Shown here in pieces: positions 9,863-22,077 of a stretch of DNA of 64,000 nucleotides (positions are counted from its first letter, which is position 1; every line of letters starts with the position of its first letter). The notes beneath the pieces were generated by a model. It searched no databases. It worked only from the letters and a program-made list of their open reading frames with translations, and was not told the origin of the DNA. Location: positions 250,039,575 through 250,103,574 of the forward strand of contig NC_066579.1 in NCBI RefSeq assembly GCF_024323335.1. The letters run 5' to 3'. A program made the position numbers and the translations under genes. The DNA is from Lathyrus oleraceus (taxonomy: Eukaryota; Streptophyta; Magnoliopsida; Fabales; Fabaceae).

Positions 9863-12831
9863 ATGGAACACTTGGAAAAAGAGAACCGAGAGTTGAAGGA
9901 CGAGATTGCCCGTTTGATTACCATGATGGAGTCTGTTCTAGCTGCTCAGAGTCAATCTTCTCCAGCGCCTGCAACTCTTCCTCCTCAGAGGACTGTCATT
10001 TCAGAGGTTGTTACTTCAACCGTGCCTGCCACTCAGTTTGCTCCAGCCATGCCTGCCGGATTCCCGTGGGGAATGCCGCCAAACATTGTGCCCGAAGGGT
10101 TCACGCCTACTTTTTTTTCCATGCTGGCATCTAGCCCGGTCATGTCTGTGCCGCCTCCAGTTGTTCACACTCTGCCTCATGTTGAAGACACCATCTATCA
10201 TTCCGAGCCGTCTGAGGGTCCGGATGTTTATGAGAAGATGGATGAGATGAAAGACCAATTCCTTGAGATGTGAAAGGAGTTGAAGACCTTGAGGGGAAAA
10301 TATTTGTTTGGTAAGAGTGCTGCTGAACTTTGCTTAGTGCCAAATGTCAAGATCCTGATGAAGTTCAAAGTCCCCGACTTTGAAAAGTATAAGGGAAATA
10401 CCTGTCCACTTAGCCATCTCGTCATGTACGCCAGGAAAATGTCGAAGCAAACTGATAATGATCAGTTATTGATTCACTAATTTCAAGACAGTCTGACTGG
10501 TGCCGCTTTGAGGTGGTACATGGGATTGGATAGTGCAAGTGTTCGCACATTTAATGATTTGGGTGAAGCTTTTGTGAAACAGTACAAGTACAATGTGGAT
10601 GTGGCTCCTGATAGAGACCAGCTGAGGTCGATGTCTCAGAAGGACAAAGAGATATTCAAAGAGTACGCCCAGAGATGGAGAAAGCTAGCTGCTCAGATCA
10701 ACCCTCCGTTAGAAGAAAAAGAGATGACCAAGATCTTCCTCAAGACCCTGAGTTCGTTTTATTACGAACGCATGATCGCTAGTGCCCCCAGTGATTTTAT
10801 CGAAATGGTAAACATGGGGATGAGATTAGAAGAGGGTGTCCATGAGGGACGTTTGTCTAAGGAAGAGGTATCTTCAAGCAAGAAGTATGGTAACAGTTTC
10901 GCCAGGAAGAAGGAAGGTGAAACCAATGCAGTGTCAATAGGGAGGCAGAGGAGGCCTCATGTCAGAAGAAGTCCGCAACCAAGTCAACATCATCATCAGG
11001 TTTCATCCGTTATTCCAGTATTTTCTAACAATCAATCAGTGTCAATTCAACAACAACGTCAACAACAGTCGCAACAAAGAACAAACAACTACAACAACAA
11101 CACCAATAATCAACAACAACAACAACAAAACTTTGAGAGGAAGAAGGTCTCTTTTGACCTTATTCCTATGTCATATGCTGATTTATATTCGTCTTTGGTT
11201 CTCAAGAACCTTCTCCAACCAAGAAATCCACCGCAAATTCCAGAACCACTTCCATGGTGGTACAAGCCAGAACTCCATTGTGCCTTTCATCAAGGGGATC
11301 CTAGCTATGATATAGAGAATTGCTACCTGTTGAAATACGAGGTCCAGAAGCTAGTAAAGAGTGGGATGGTGTCCTTCGAGGACCGTGCTCCGAATGTGAA
11401 AGCAAACCCATTTCCTGCTCATGGTAATCCCTTTGTTAATATGGTAGGTGGCTGTCTAGGAAGTTTCTGAGTATTTGATACGAGACGTATCCGAAGATCC
11501 TTGGTGGAAATGCACAAGACCCTGTGTACGATTAGTGATTGTGAACACGACCATAACAGTTGTGCAATTTGCAGTGTGAACCCCCGTGGGTGTGCGGTTG
11601 TCAAAAGAGATATCCAGAAGTTGATGGATGAGAATGTAATCCAGATTCAACAGTCAAGGGATATAAATGATGTCAACGTGATAGTGCCAGTCTTTAAGAC
11701 CCCTGAGCGGGTGGTAATTCAATTCGATAGCAGCAGCAGTAACAGCGTCAATAGATCGGTATCGCCGTTAGTGATATGGTTAGCGGACCTAGTCCCGTAT
11801 GCATCCGATAGAGCTGTTCCATACCAGTACAATACAACAATGTTGGAGAATGTCAAGAGGTTCCGTTGCCTACGACTAATTAAGTTGTGAATATTGCCGA
11901 TATAGCGAAGGTAACTCGTAACGGTCGTGTTTTTGGTCCCGTTTTCCCGAAGGATATAGAGGATGTTGGTAAGAAGGTTGAAGTGCCTGTAGCAAATCCG
12001 GTTAGTGCTCCAAAGTGTCAGTCTGGTGAATCCAGCAGTTTGAAGCCTAATGATGATGATGAGGTGCTTCGTTTGATTAAAAAAAATGAATTCAATATGG
12101 TGGAGCAGCTGCTCCAAACTCCTTCCAAGATTTTAGTGTTGTCTCTGCTCATGAACTCTGAAGCGCACAGAGAAGCATTGCAAAAGGTATTGGAGCAAGC
12201 TTATGTAGAGCATGATGTGACAGTGGATAAATTTGACCACATTGTGGATAACATCACTTCCTACAATAACTTGAGATTTTGTGATGAAGAACTCCCCGAG
12301 GAGCGTAGGAATCACAACCTGGCACTACACATATCAATGAATTGCAAGGAGGATGCATTGTCAAATGTGTTGGTTGATACCGACTCTTCTTTGAACGTAT
12401 TCCCTAAATCAACTCTGTCAAGATTATCGTACCAAGGAGCTCCGATGAGATAAAGTGGTGTGATCGTCAAAGCTTTTGATGGTTCTCGCAAGACGGTTAT
12501 TGGAGAAGTGGACCTTCCAGTAAAGATAGGTCCGAGTGATTTCCAAATTACTTTCCAGGTAATGGATATCCACCCAGCCCATTGCTGCTTGTTAGGAAGG
12601 CCATGGATACATGAGGCAGGAGCTGTGACGTCCACTCTGCATCAGAAATTGAAATTTGTGAAGAATGGCAAGCTTGTCATTGTGGGCAGGGAGAAAGCGC
12701 TATTAGTGAGTTGTCTGTCGTCTTTCTTGCATGTTGAAGTTGAGGATGAGATTGGAACTCCGTTCCAAGCTCTATCTATTGCTGAAGAAAAGAGAGTTGG
12801 GGCACCTATGTCCTCTTTTAAAGACGGTCAA
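9863..12831 (+). pseudogene. Ogre-1 gag-pro, broken and truncated
   Basis: Gag starts at ATG 9863 (MEHLEKENRELKDEIARL, coiled-coil start), followed by a Pro/Ala-rich linker and the retrotransposon gag core (FGKSAAELC; CPLSHLVMYARKM; LRWYMGLDSA; EYAQRWR). A Gln/Asn-rich tract (about 11040-11125) precedes the CAFHQGDPSYDIENCY motif. The protease follows, but its active site reads DTDSS (about 12379) where Ogre-2 has DTGSS, so it should be inactive. Stops lie at 10271 (TGA), 10478 (TAA), 11468 (TGA), 11881 (TAA) and 12451 (TAA), with a one-base frameshift near 11860. The Ogre-2 LTR interrupts it at 12832. The product would have formed the particle shell and cleaved the polyprotein. Confidence 0.88.
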
Positions 12832-13962
12832 TGTAAGACCCCAATTTTGTCCCTAAGATCCCTCATGGCATCATATCATATCATCACATTGCCTCAAGGA
12901 TCATTGTGCACCTTGCCTCCTTCCCTATGGGTGGGTTATCTTTTTGAGAGTGATTCTTGATCACCAAGCATGTTTTGCATTTGTATATCATTGCTTTCCT
13001 TTTATCACTAACCAAAAAGTACAAAAATATGTCATCTAACCCTTGTCTTGCAGATGAAGCAATCAACAGTCAAAGCAGTCGAAGGTAGTCATTGAGCAAT
13101 AGATGGTGGCCATTCTTGAGAATTTGGACTCCACAATCATTATCAAGAGTTCATATGAACCATGATGTTATTTTGAATCAAAATCCCAAGTGGTAGAGGC
13201 TTGAATCTCATCAGAACAATTGCCAGGTCAACTGAAGACCTAGAAAGTCAACTGCCAAGTCAACTGTAGATTTGAAGGTGGGAAGTGATTAGAAATACTT
13301 CATTCATGTTCAAACAAGTCTCATTTTACATTTCAAACATCAACATTGAAGAAAATAAAGTCAGGTCAAAACTTTCCAAAAATAGAAAGTGACCTATAAT
13401 TCAAATTTGCCAAAAATGGAAAGGTTTTAACCTAACTTCAACTTCAAGTTACATTATCAAGAAAGCTTCAAATGAAATTTTGTTGAACATGAAAGTTGTA
13501 GATCTTTCTCTCCCATTTCCAAAAAGTCCAAGATCATCAATTTCTCACGTGTGGTTAAGGAGATATGATCAAAACATGGCAAAGTGTACTTAAAGATTCA
13601 AATGGACATAACTTCTCAACCAAAGCTCCAATTCAAGTGGTTCTTTTTGCTAAATTCTCATTTTGACCTCTAGTTTCCAAAACATACATTGCATTGTATA
13701 ATTTGTCATCACATAATCATTTGCATTTCACTTGATTTTTGGAGGGAAAATTAAAGTTTAAAATTGGTGCACTATTTGAACATTCTATCATTGCCAATAG
13801 CTCCAAAACAGATTTTTGAGTGAAATTAAGTGGAAATTCGTGCACTATTCACATGCATTTTTCATGCATAAGGTGAAAATCACATTTTGGTACATACACC
13901 TCTTTTTGCTAATTCCAATTACCATTTGGCTAAACATGATTAGAAGGGTAATTAGTACAGCA

Positions 13963-13969
13963 TATATAA
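13963..13969 (+). promoter_or_regulatory. TATA-like box in the Ogre-2 LTR
   Basis: TATATAA about 1.13 kb into the LTR, followed by AACCCTAACTG. A matching TATATAAA lies at 23998-24005 at the corresponding place in the solo LTR, which supports a conserved core promoter. If correct, U3 is about 1.15 kb and R plus U5 are nearly 4 kb. Confidence 0.5.
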
Positions 13970-16544
13970 CAGAAACCCTAACTGTTTTTCACTAACAACA
14001 ATCACAATTTTCAGATCTAGAAATTTTTCACACTTTTTCTCTCAAAATTTTCTCTCAAATTCTTCAATCAAGATCCATTTCCTTTGCTTGATTCATCTTG
14101 CTGAAGCATCATTGAGAGGAATTGAACTCAGAACCATATCAAATCGTGCATGATTGAAGCATAAGTGAAGCTTGAACTCAACAATGGTGATTTGAAATTC
14201 TGGAGGATTCGTGCACAATTGGACCTAAATCTTTCATCTAATCAACCATACAAGCATTGTAGAAGAACCTTGGAGCATTGCAAGGCCTTGAACCATACGA
14301 TTCCCAAAGCTGCACTTCAAGAGGTTCCAAATCGATCTCTCTTTTTCTCAAAATTATTATGCTAATGTTGTAGATCTATGTGTGCTGATTAAACTGAGCT
14401 TTGAACCATGAATTTCCATGCATTATTGAGTTAGATATGGTAGATTCAAGTTTCATGAATGATTTTTATTTTGCTCGATTCCATTAATATATGATGATCC
14501 ATGCCATTTCCATGTTAGATTCGTGATCTATGATGAATGTGCAATGTGTTGATGTGTTTATTTTTAAAATCTGGAGAATTTGTTCTTGGAGTGTATGAAC
14601 ACGAGTACTGTTCCTCTGTTTCACGATGAAGAAGATGATACAGAACTTTTGGCCACGGTTTTGATCGGTTTTGCCAACATGAAAGCGTTGCCTATTGTTT
14701 TTCTTAGGGTTAGCGTGTGATTGGCTGATACAATTTCCATGCAGCGTTTCTATTGGTTCGCTCGTGTTGACCATGCATTGACCAAGCCAGCTTTAATAAA
14801 ACGCAGCGTTTCGCTGCTTGGCGCCTCTTTCATTTCAAATATTGCCTTGCTTCGATTCCGGCTTGTGGCATAATTTCAAAATGCTTCATATTATTTTTCT
14901 TTTCCCTCCATGTATCCATATGCTTACTTCATACATTTTTTTATTTTTTCATCATCTTACAAAATTCATGTCTAATTGAAAAATCATCCAAAAATTATGA
15001 GGTTTTTTGCATTGCATTCCTTATCTCGTCTATTATTTTTTGATCATTTTTTCACAAATTGTGCTTGGCTGGTTTTTGTTTTGTGCTAGGGAATGTGAAC
15101 ATGTATCCATTTTGTACCTTGCCTTGCTATATCATTTGTGAAATGCTGGTTTTTAATCCAATGAATCTGAAAATTTGCATGATAAAACTAGACACTTTGC
15201 TTGACATTTTGGTGTTGATTTGGTATTTTTACCATTTATCATTTCTGTTTTATGATCATGTTAAGTTGGTGTGACAATTTGTGTCACACCTTTGCTTGTT
15301 CAACTTATGTGATGTGTTTGCCTTGCCAAATGAACTCCAACTATCCTGATTTTTTGTGTGATGCATGTTATGAATGTTGTTATTGCTCATGAATTTTCTT
15401 GGATTTATTTGAATCATTTCTGATTTAATTGAGATTTTTCATTCTGGTTGGTCACATATGAGTTTTAAAATTGCCTTGAACTTCAATTGATCATGAAATA
15501 CTTTTGGTATATGATATTAATGTGAGACCTTTTGGATTGTTTCAAGATGTGTTTGAAGTTGATTCATGTTTATTTTCAGCTTCTGTTTTGAATTTTTTCT
15601 CCATCTTTGACCCTAGGCTTTGACCTAGTGGTTTGCCTCTCATGTTTGAGCTTTGATTTCAGGTTGAACATCCAAGTTACATGGTTAATGATGCTCCATC
15701 ATTTGAGCATTGATGTTTGCCTTTGATTACTAATCTTTGTGTGTTTTGTAGGTTGATGTTGACTCATTTGAGTTTGACTTTTGGCTTGCATATTGTGAAC
15801 TTTGTCTGTTTGTCTGATATTAACTGTTGGTTGTTTGCCTGTATAGTTGTACTGATTTGTTTGATGTTTTCACAGGTACATAAGTTGCTTTAAGTTCACT
15901 TTGAACTTGCTTTTGCTTGGTTTCTTAACCACTTAGGTATAACCTCTCTTCTTCATGTAGTCTGGAAGACCTGTCCTGTTATGTGGGCAGGCACCTGTCT
16001 GAAGTCCTCCTTAAGATGCAATGCTTGTGATTGTTTACTTTTTGTGCCAAGCAGGAAAAGTCCTCTTATGAGGCAATTGGTAGATAAAAGAGATGTGTAG
16101 TCCATCTCCTACTATTCAGTGTGTCATCCACTTTGCTCACACAATGTGTTGATGCATTGTGGATATTAACCCAAGATCTTATAGAGTCAAATCACTTGTG
16201 GAGAAGAGTTCCAACTTTCTGAACTCCCACACATTCTATTATTCAAAAGCTCTCCCAGGCCAGGGATAAGAGCTATGAGGCACACCCCTCATCTCCATTT
16301 CATCTGCTTCACCCTAACTCTCAATGTTAGGGTTAAGAGCACAAAATACCCCATTCCAGTTGACTGAAAAGTCTAACCTTGTTTGAGCCTAATTGATTGT
16401 ATATAGTGTGTGCTAACTGACTTGATTGTCTGCTTACTTGATTCATCTGTGCATATTTGCTTGAGTGTGCCTTTGTGCATTTATCATCATCATGTGTATA
16501 TCATTTCATAAACTTTACTTTATAGCATTTTTGCTTTGTCCATG

Positions 16545-16905
16545 GAGGAGACAAGCATAAGTCCATTACTTGGCAGTTGTTCCTATGATATGGTGGGAGA
16601 CTAGTATAAGTCCATTGATTAGCATCTGGTATCCTTGTTATTTTGTTTTGTGAGACTAGTATAAGTCCATTGATTGGCATCTGGTATCATTGTTTTGTTT
16701 TAGGAGATTGGTGTAAATCCATTGATTGGTATCCGGTATCCATGTTTGTTTGTGAGATTAGTGTAAGTCCATTGATTGGCATCTGGTATCATTGTTTTGT
16801 TTTAGGAGATTGGTGTAAATCCATTGATTGGTATCCGATATCCATTTTTGTTTTAGGAGATTGGATAAGTCCATTGATTGGCATCCGGTATCCATTTTTC
16901 ATTTG
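16545..16905 (+). repeat. 52-bp tandem repeat array in the Ogre-2 LTR
   Basis: Seven imperfect copies anchored by TAAGTCCATTGATTGGCAT at 16558, 16607, 16662, 16714, 16764, 16816 and 16866, mostly 50-56 bp apart. Alternate copies read TAAATCC and TAAGTCC, so part of the array may have grown as a ~102-bp dimer. The solo LTR has only two diverged copies at about 27110-27190. Confidence 0.85.
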
Positions 16906-17833
16906 CTTATTTGCATTGTTGCCCTATTCCAAGGGAATCACTTGAATAATCTACATATGATTTCAAGAGGTGAACATCTAAGAAGTTTTACTTCCTCACC
17001 CTCCCATTTTTGTTTCTTTAAATCTCCATTTGTATGTTAATCCAAAAACCTGAAAAATATTGTGCAAACATTTTCATTTCTTTTCAAATTAGAAACCTAG
17101 GCTTTAGGCCTTTGATTTTTTCAAACTCCATTTCATAATACTTCTTTGAATTGAATTCTAATCATACTTTGATCATCTTTTGTGAATAAATCCTAATTGG
17201 TTAATTTCACTCATTCAATTGTTTTGTGGCTGTGTCCATTCTTGATAAGTTTTCACACATTAGCCATAGGTTTTATTTATCCTAGTTGGTTGATGTTAAT
17301 CTCACCTTCTGTCCTTAGTGATTGAATAGTAAGACTTCCTTGCTTATTATAGGGTTAACCCCTCACTAGCAAGTTGAAGCTTTTCTCACATGGTGGACTT
17401 GTTGTTTGTATAAGGTTGAGTTTTCTCCCGTGGATAACGAAAGACCTTAGGGCTTTTGTTTAAAATGAATCCACTCATATTTTTTGGAAATCTTTTAGCC
17501 GAACTACGGCGTTTTGATCCTTACCTTCCATGGAAAGGTACGTAGGCAACGGGTTCATCCGTTCAAACACAAAAATAATAAATTGTAAATTCTTTTCTCA
17601 CCTCTTCAATCCATGTTTGCACAATAAATATTTCATAAACAAATAACATTTCGTACAACAAGTGTGAAAAGGGCTCCCTAGGAGTACCTAGGACGTTTTG
17701 GGTGCCTAACACCTTCCCATTGCGTAATTAACCCCTTACCCAGATCTCTGATCTTTTCATTAGTTTTCTATGTGTAAAGCTTCTTAGGCTTTTGTTCGCT
17801 TTTTAGCCATTCCTTTGGATAAATAAAAGTGCG

Positions 17834-17843
17834 GTGGCGACTC
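17834..17843 (+). other. PBS-like echo inside the LTR end
   Basis: GTGGCGACTC, identical to the ten bases that span the start of the true PBS 81 bp further on. It follows an AATAAA signal. The same element is present at the end of every LTR copy in the window that has this region; see the findings. Confidence 0.7.
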
Positions 17844-17914
17844 GATTCTTTGTATACTTTGCTTTTGATTTAGCCAATAAATCATAAAGTGACGAATACA
17901 CCGCTACAGAAAAG

Positions 17915-17932
17915 TGGCGACTCTGCTGGGGA
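17915..17932 (+). other. Ogre-2 primer-binding site
   Basis: TGGCGACTCTGCTGGGGA, six bases after the LTR end (GAAAAG spacer). Identical to the PBS at 55641 and to the minus-strand PBS at 42579. It is taken as complementary to the tRNA-Arg 3' end, the primer reported for Ogre elements. Confidence 0.9.
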
Positions 17933-18929
17933 AAGATTCTCCTTGGTGGTTTTGCCTACTTTTCACCCTTGTTGTATGATATTTGTTTATTTGTTATTGA
18001 CATATTTTTGTACAATTTGGGATAACTGTATTGATTGTGATGATTGAATTGCTTGATATACAATTGCTTGTTTGCTTGGTGATCTCTGTGAGATGAGTTC
18101 TATACCCGAACTCGAGTGCACCTTAGGGTAGGAGAATGGCATAGTCTTGTCGACTTGTGTGGAGTATTCCTTAACAAGTTGACTTGCGAGTCCATTCACT
18201 TAGTGGAGGTCATGTTGGATTAATAATGTCACACAAGTTATTTGTGGTTAGGCATTATTCTTTCAATCACGTGCCTTAGAAGCCAAAGACCTTAGTTTAC
18301 CAAGCCCATCTTGGCCTATTTTAGGACGTAGTGCAGAGGTCGTTCAGATGTCAGATCTGATGCGATTGTTACGCGATGCTACACTCATAAGAGTCTCTCT
18401 TGAGAATATTTTTGGAATACGAGTATTCGTTCCTCCGATAATATTCGAAAGATGGGATGATGACTATGGGAACCTCTGGTAGAACATGCTCGGCAGGTTT
18501 AAACCCTAGTACACTCCCTTTGGGTGGTTCTTAACCAAGACTCCATGCTCGTGACTCTCAACAAACCCGTGATTCATGGTTGAGTCGTTCAGACATCCTT
18601 AATATCAATGGAACTTGGGTGTCGATAAGGTGAAAACCATAATCCACCAAAATGGATGATTGATATTAAGGATGATTGAGCCGGTTCATGTATTGTTAAT
18701 ATCAATGGAACTTGGGTATTGATAAGGTGAAAACCACAATCCACCAAAATGGATGATTGATATTAAGGATACTATGAGCTTTCCCATGACCTTTGTCTGG
18801 TGTGCTTTGTTTGATCCTTGAGTGTGATTGTTGCATTCATGCATTCATGCATTCATCTGCATTCATGTCATCAGAAAAATCAGAAAATTTTCAAGGAACT
18901 TAAAGGGTTTATTTGCAAAATTTTCAGAC
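17933..18929 (+). other. Ogre-2 5' untranslated leader
   Basis: About 1 kb without a recognisable gene. It contains a direct duplication of a ~75-bp block (about 18598-18672 and 18701-18773) that Ogre-1 and Ogre-3 have only once. Each block starts AATATCAATGGAAC and ends in GATTGATATT, so its ends can pair as a hairpin. Confidence 0.75.
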
Positions 18930-19605
18930 ATGGAAAGACCAAAAAGGCATACAAAGAAGTACAACTTTAGACAACCCGATGTGAAAGAGTTAAGGAGTCT
19001 GACATCCTATTGTAACACCTCAAAATTTGCCCTCCTCTCTTGGGACTAGCTTAGCATTTGCATTTCATTTTTTAGGACATTAGGCATGGCATTTTTGCAT
19101 ATCATGTGGCAACATTGAGCAAGTCACCCTCCTAGGTCTTATTCAGAAGATGAAGAGGTCAAAAGATGCAAGCCTGAGGGTTTCATGAACTGATCACTAA
19201 TCATCTGAGGGTTGGTGCTTCAAATTAGGGTTTCATGGTTCCTCAAGGAGATTGATCATTATCTTGGTTGAAATGGTACATCATCATCATCATGGTCTTG
19301 TCATCACCAAGAGGTTCATTATAATTGATCAGATGCCTTGGGATTAGGGTTTTGACCTCTGGTCAACCCTAATCATCTGCATTGTGCCAATCAGGGCTTG
19401 TTAAGGAGATGAGGTCTTCATGGAGATGGGGATCATTCTATGGTTTTAATGAGCTTATGGGAGCTAAGGTTTCATGTCCAAACAAGTTTCATTTGACATT
19501 TCAAACATCAATAATGAAGAAAATAAAGTCAGATGAAAACTTTCCAAAAATAGAAAGTGACTTGTAATTCAAAATTGCACTACGCCAAAAATGACTTTTA
19601 ACAGC

Positions 19606-19880
19606 GCATCTTAGACAGCGCTTTTAAAAGAAAGCGCTGTCTAAGGTTAAAATTAAAATAAAACACGGAAAATGTTCCAAAAAAATAATGAAAGCGCTGT
19701 CTAAGGGGGGGTCTTAGACAGCGCTTTCTAAAAGCGCTGTCTAAGACCCCCCCTTAGACAGCGCTTTTAGAAAGCGCTTTTAAATATAGACCTTAGTCAG
19801 CGCTTTTGATAAAGCGCTGTCTAAAGTCTTTAAATTAAAAAAAAAATTAAAACCAAAAGCGCTGTCTAAAGTCTTTAAAT
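19606..19880. repeat. CACTA 5' subterminal repeats
   Basis: Eight exact TAGACAGCGC cores (either strand) plus degraded ones. Neighbouring copies face each other and form hairpins such as CTTAGACAGCGCTTT paired with AAAGCGCTGTCTAAG. A larger palindrome covers about 19690-19770 including C7/G7 runs. In En/Spm-type elements such arrays bind the transposase. Confidence 0.88.
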
Positions 19881-20018
19881 TAAAAAAAAAAATTAAAACC
19901 AAAAGGTTGAGACGAGGTGAGTGAGAGATGAATCCAAAATCACAGTCAACTTAACGTTTACTCAACCTAACTTGTTACTACTATCGATGCTCTCTCATTT
20001 TTCTCTTTCTTCATTCTG

Positions 20019-21876
20019 ATGACGATGACGATGATGGGGTTCAAGAGTGTTGAACTTGATCTATTATGCACTCTTTCTTACCATTCTTGTAAACGTCAAT
20101 GCTTCAATTCATCACTACAACAACGAACCCTTCACTCACCGTTCCAACGCTTTCTTCTTCCACGCCGGAACAGAAGCTATCTTCTCCTCTTCTTCGTCTT
20201 TCATCAGGTATTACCAATCTCACACTCTTTTCTTTTCACTCACTATTACGGTTAGATTAGGGTTAGGGTTTAGGTTTCATTCTTTTCAATTCAATTCAGG
20301 TTCGAAACAGTGTCGTTCAACAGACCCAGAGAATCTGCTATCTCCTATGGCCAAATGCAAACCCATACTGGTCTTGTTGAAGCAATTATTCTTGAAGTTA
20401 AAGACAGAAACAGAATCGGTGGGTTCTATTTTAATCCCAAGTCTGATTTAATTTGTTGTACCCCTGATCTTGCTAAAGAATATAACTGTAATGTTGGTGA
20501 AGTTATCATTCATAATAATCCTGATAATCCTGACTTTCCCAAACGGATCAAAACCTTCTTCCGAGGAATCAGTGAAGTTGCTCATATGGATCTTCAAACT
20601 GTTGAAATCAATGCTACTGGGATGTATTATCTTTACTTCATGTTTTGTGATCCTAACCTGAAAGGGACTACTGTTACAGGAAAAACTGTATGGAGAAATC
20701 CTAATGGTTATCTTCCTGGTAAAATGGCACCTCTTATGACCCTTTACGGTTTCATGTCTTTGGCTTATCTGTTACTTGGTCTTCTATGGTTTTTGAGGTT
20801 TCTTCAGTTTTGGAAAGAGAAGGATATTATTCATGTTCACCTTCACTACCACATTACTGCTGTTATTGCTCTTGGAATGTGTGAGATGGCTTTATGGTAT
20901 TTTGAGTATGCCAATTTCAATGTTACTGGTAGTAGGCCTATGGGAATTACCATATGGGCGGTTACTTTCACCTCTGTTAAGAAGACACTTTCGAGGCTGC
21001 TTCTGCTTGTTGTATCTATGGGATATGGTGTTGTTCGTGCTACACTTGGCGCGCAAGGGGTTGCCCATAGAGTTGTGCTTCTTGAGGTGATGTACTTTGT
21101 TGCATGTGAAACGTTTGAGCTTGTTGAGCATTTGGGGAACATCAATGACTTCTCTGGGAAATCTAAGTTGCTGTTGGTACTCCCTGTTGTTTGCCTTGAC
21201 TCATGCTTCATTCTATGGATCTTCTCTTCCTTGTCTAAAACCTTGGAGAAACTGCAGGCAATTACCAATTTCACTTCCTTTCCATATTCTTCAGTGCTGT
21301 TTTATGATTGTAATAATAACCAATTAACCACTGCCACTAATCTCTGTTTGGGTTGTGTTTCTTTTTTGGGAAAGAAATAGTTGTTTACCAAGGTTTAAGG
21401 TGTATATAATGTGGAATAGGGGCATTTTATGGACCCTTTTGAAAATACGTAAGTTAGGCATACTATTTCTACTTATTCTCATTTTCTATTTATTCTTGGG
21501 TGTAGACAAGGAGAAACTTAGCTAAGCTGGAGATCTACAGAAAATTTACAAATACCCTGGCAGTGTCTGTGCTACTGTCCATTGCATGGATTGGCTTTGA
21601 GGTAGTTTTTGTAAAAGATATCTGATGCATTGGAATAAACAATTTTAGACATGCAATTGATTATCATTTAAGCATTTTTTAAAATTAAATAAATTAGAGA
21701 TAATATTGCTAATGATCATTTGTTACTGTGGTTAACCAGCTGTACTTCAATGCAACTGATCCTCTAAGTGAGCTGTGGCAAATTGCTTGGATTATTCCCG
21801 CCTTTTGGTCCCTGCTTTCATATACTCTCTTGCTGGTGATATGTGTACTTTGGGCTCCTTCTCGTAACCCTACTAG
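20019..21876 (+). pseudogene. Captured lung-seven-transmembrane/GOST receptor gene fragment
   Basis: Four exons with introns kept, so genomic DNA was captured. Exon 1 (to 20207) encodes a signal-peptide-like segment (YYALFLTILVNVNAS) and the lumenal start. Exon 2 (20300-21257) holds the lumenal domain and helices 1-5, with the family motif ETFELVEHLGNINDFSGKS. Exon 3 (21506-21601) has helix 6 and exon 4 (21740-21876) helix 7 (APSRNPT end). Introns are GT-AG except 21258-21505, which starts with GC. The four ATGs at 20019-20034 are one base out of frame with the signal peptide, and a TGA at 20032 blocks that frame upstream. The first in-frame ATG is near 20355. Plant relatives are Golgi/endosomal GOLD-domain seven-helix proteins. 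The normal C-terminal tail is missing and C48 exons follow. Confidence 0.88.
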
Positions 21877-22077
21877 GTACGTCCTTTCATGAATGGTGTT
21901 ATTAAGAGAGTTACATGGTTGTTTTATGCTAATATTATATACCGGGTTAATATCCCAGAGACATTATAATTATTTTCATTCTTGCGGTATGTTAATACCG
22001 GGTTAGCATTTCATTCTAAATTCATCTATTATAATTATTTTCCAAGTTACCATCTAACATTTGCCTAATCATTACAG

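Larger units (their letters stand above)
6534..12831 (+). mobile_element. Ogre-1: Ogre retrotransposon, 5' half
   Basis: Order: LTR 3' portion, tRNA-Arg-like PBS, leader, ORF1, gag-pro. The left side of its LTR has been separated by the Tekay insertion. On the right, protease-region sequence stops at 12831 where the Ogre-2 LTR starts; the missing pol is not in the window. By gag wording (ATQFAPAM, SASV) it belongs with Ogre-5, while Ogre-2 and Ogre-3 form a second subgroup (AHFVP, AMPTG). Confidence 0.88.
12832..17908 (+). repeat. Ogre-2 5' LTR, 5077 bp
   Basis: Begins TGTAAGACCCCAATTTTG and ends ACACCGCTACA, followed by the PBS. About 5 kb is typical of Ogre LTRs in Fabeae. Its start matches the LTRs at 44722 (minus) and 49018 (plus). 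It holds a TATA-like box (13963), a 52-bp tandem array (16545-16905), a GGGCTCCCTAGGAGTACCTA block (about 17669), an AATAAA signal near 17823 and a PBS-like echo at 17834. Its middle (13300-16400) matches the middle of the solo LTR at 19011-27607, so the two LTR types share internal sequence but differ at their ends. Small open frames here appear non-coding. Confidence 0.9.

Noticed and set aside
16643..16945. A 100-codon open frame with internal protein repeats
   Set aside because: It is a translation of the 52-bp tandem array in the Ogre-2 LTR and is not conserved in the other LTRs.
20846..21274. A 142-codon minus-strand open frame opposite the captured receptor
   Set aside because: It is the antisense of the strongly recognisable seven-helix coding exon.
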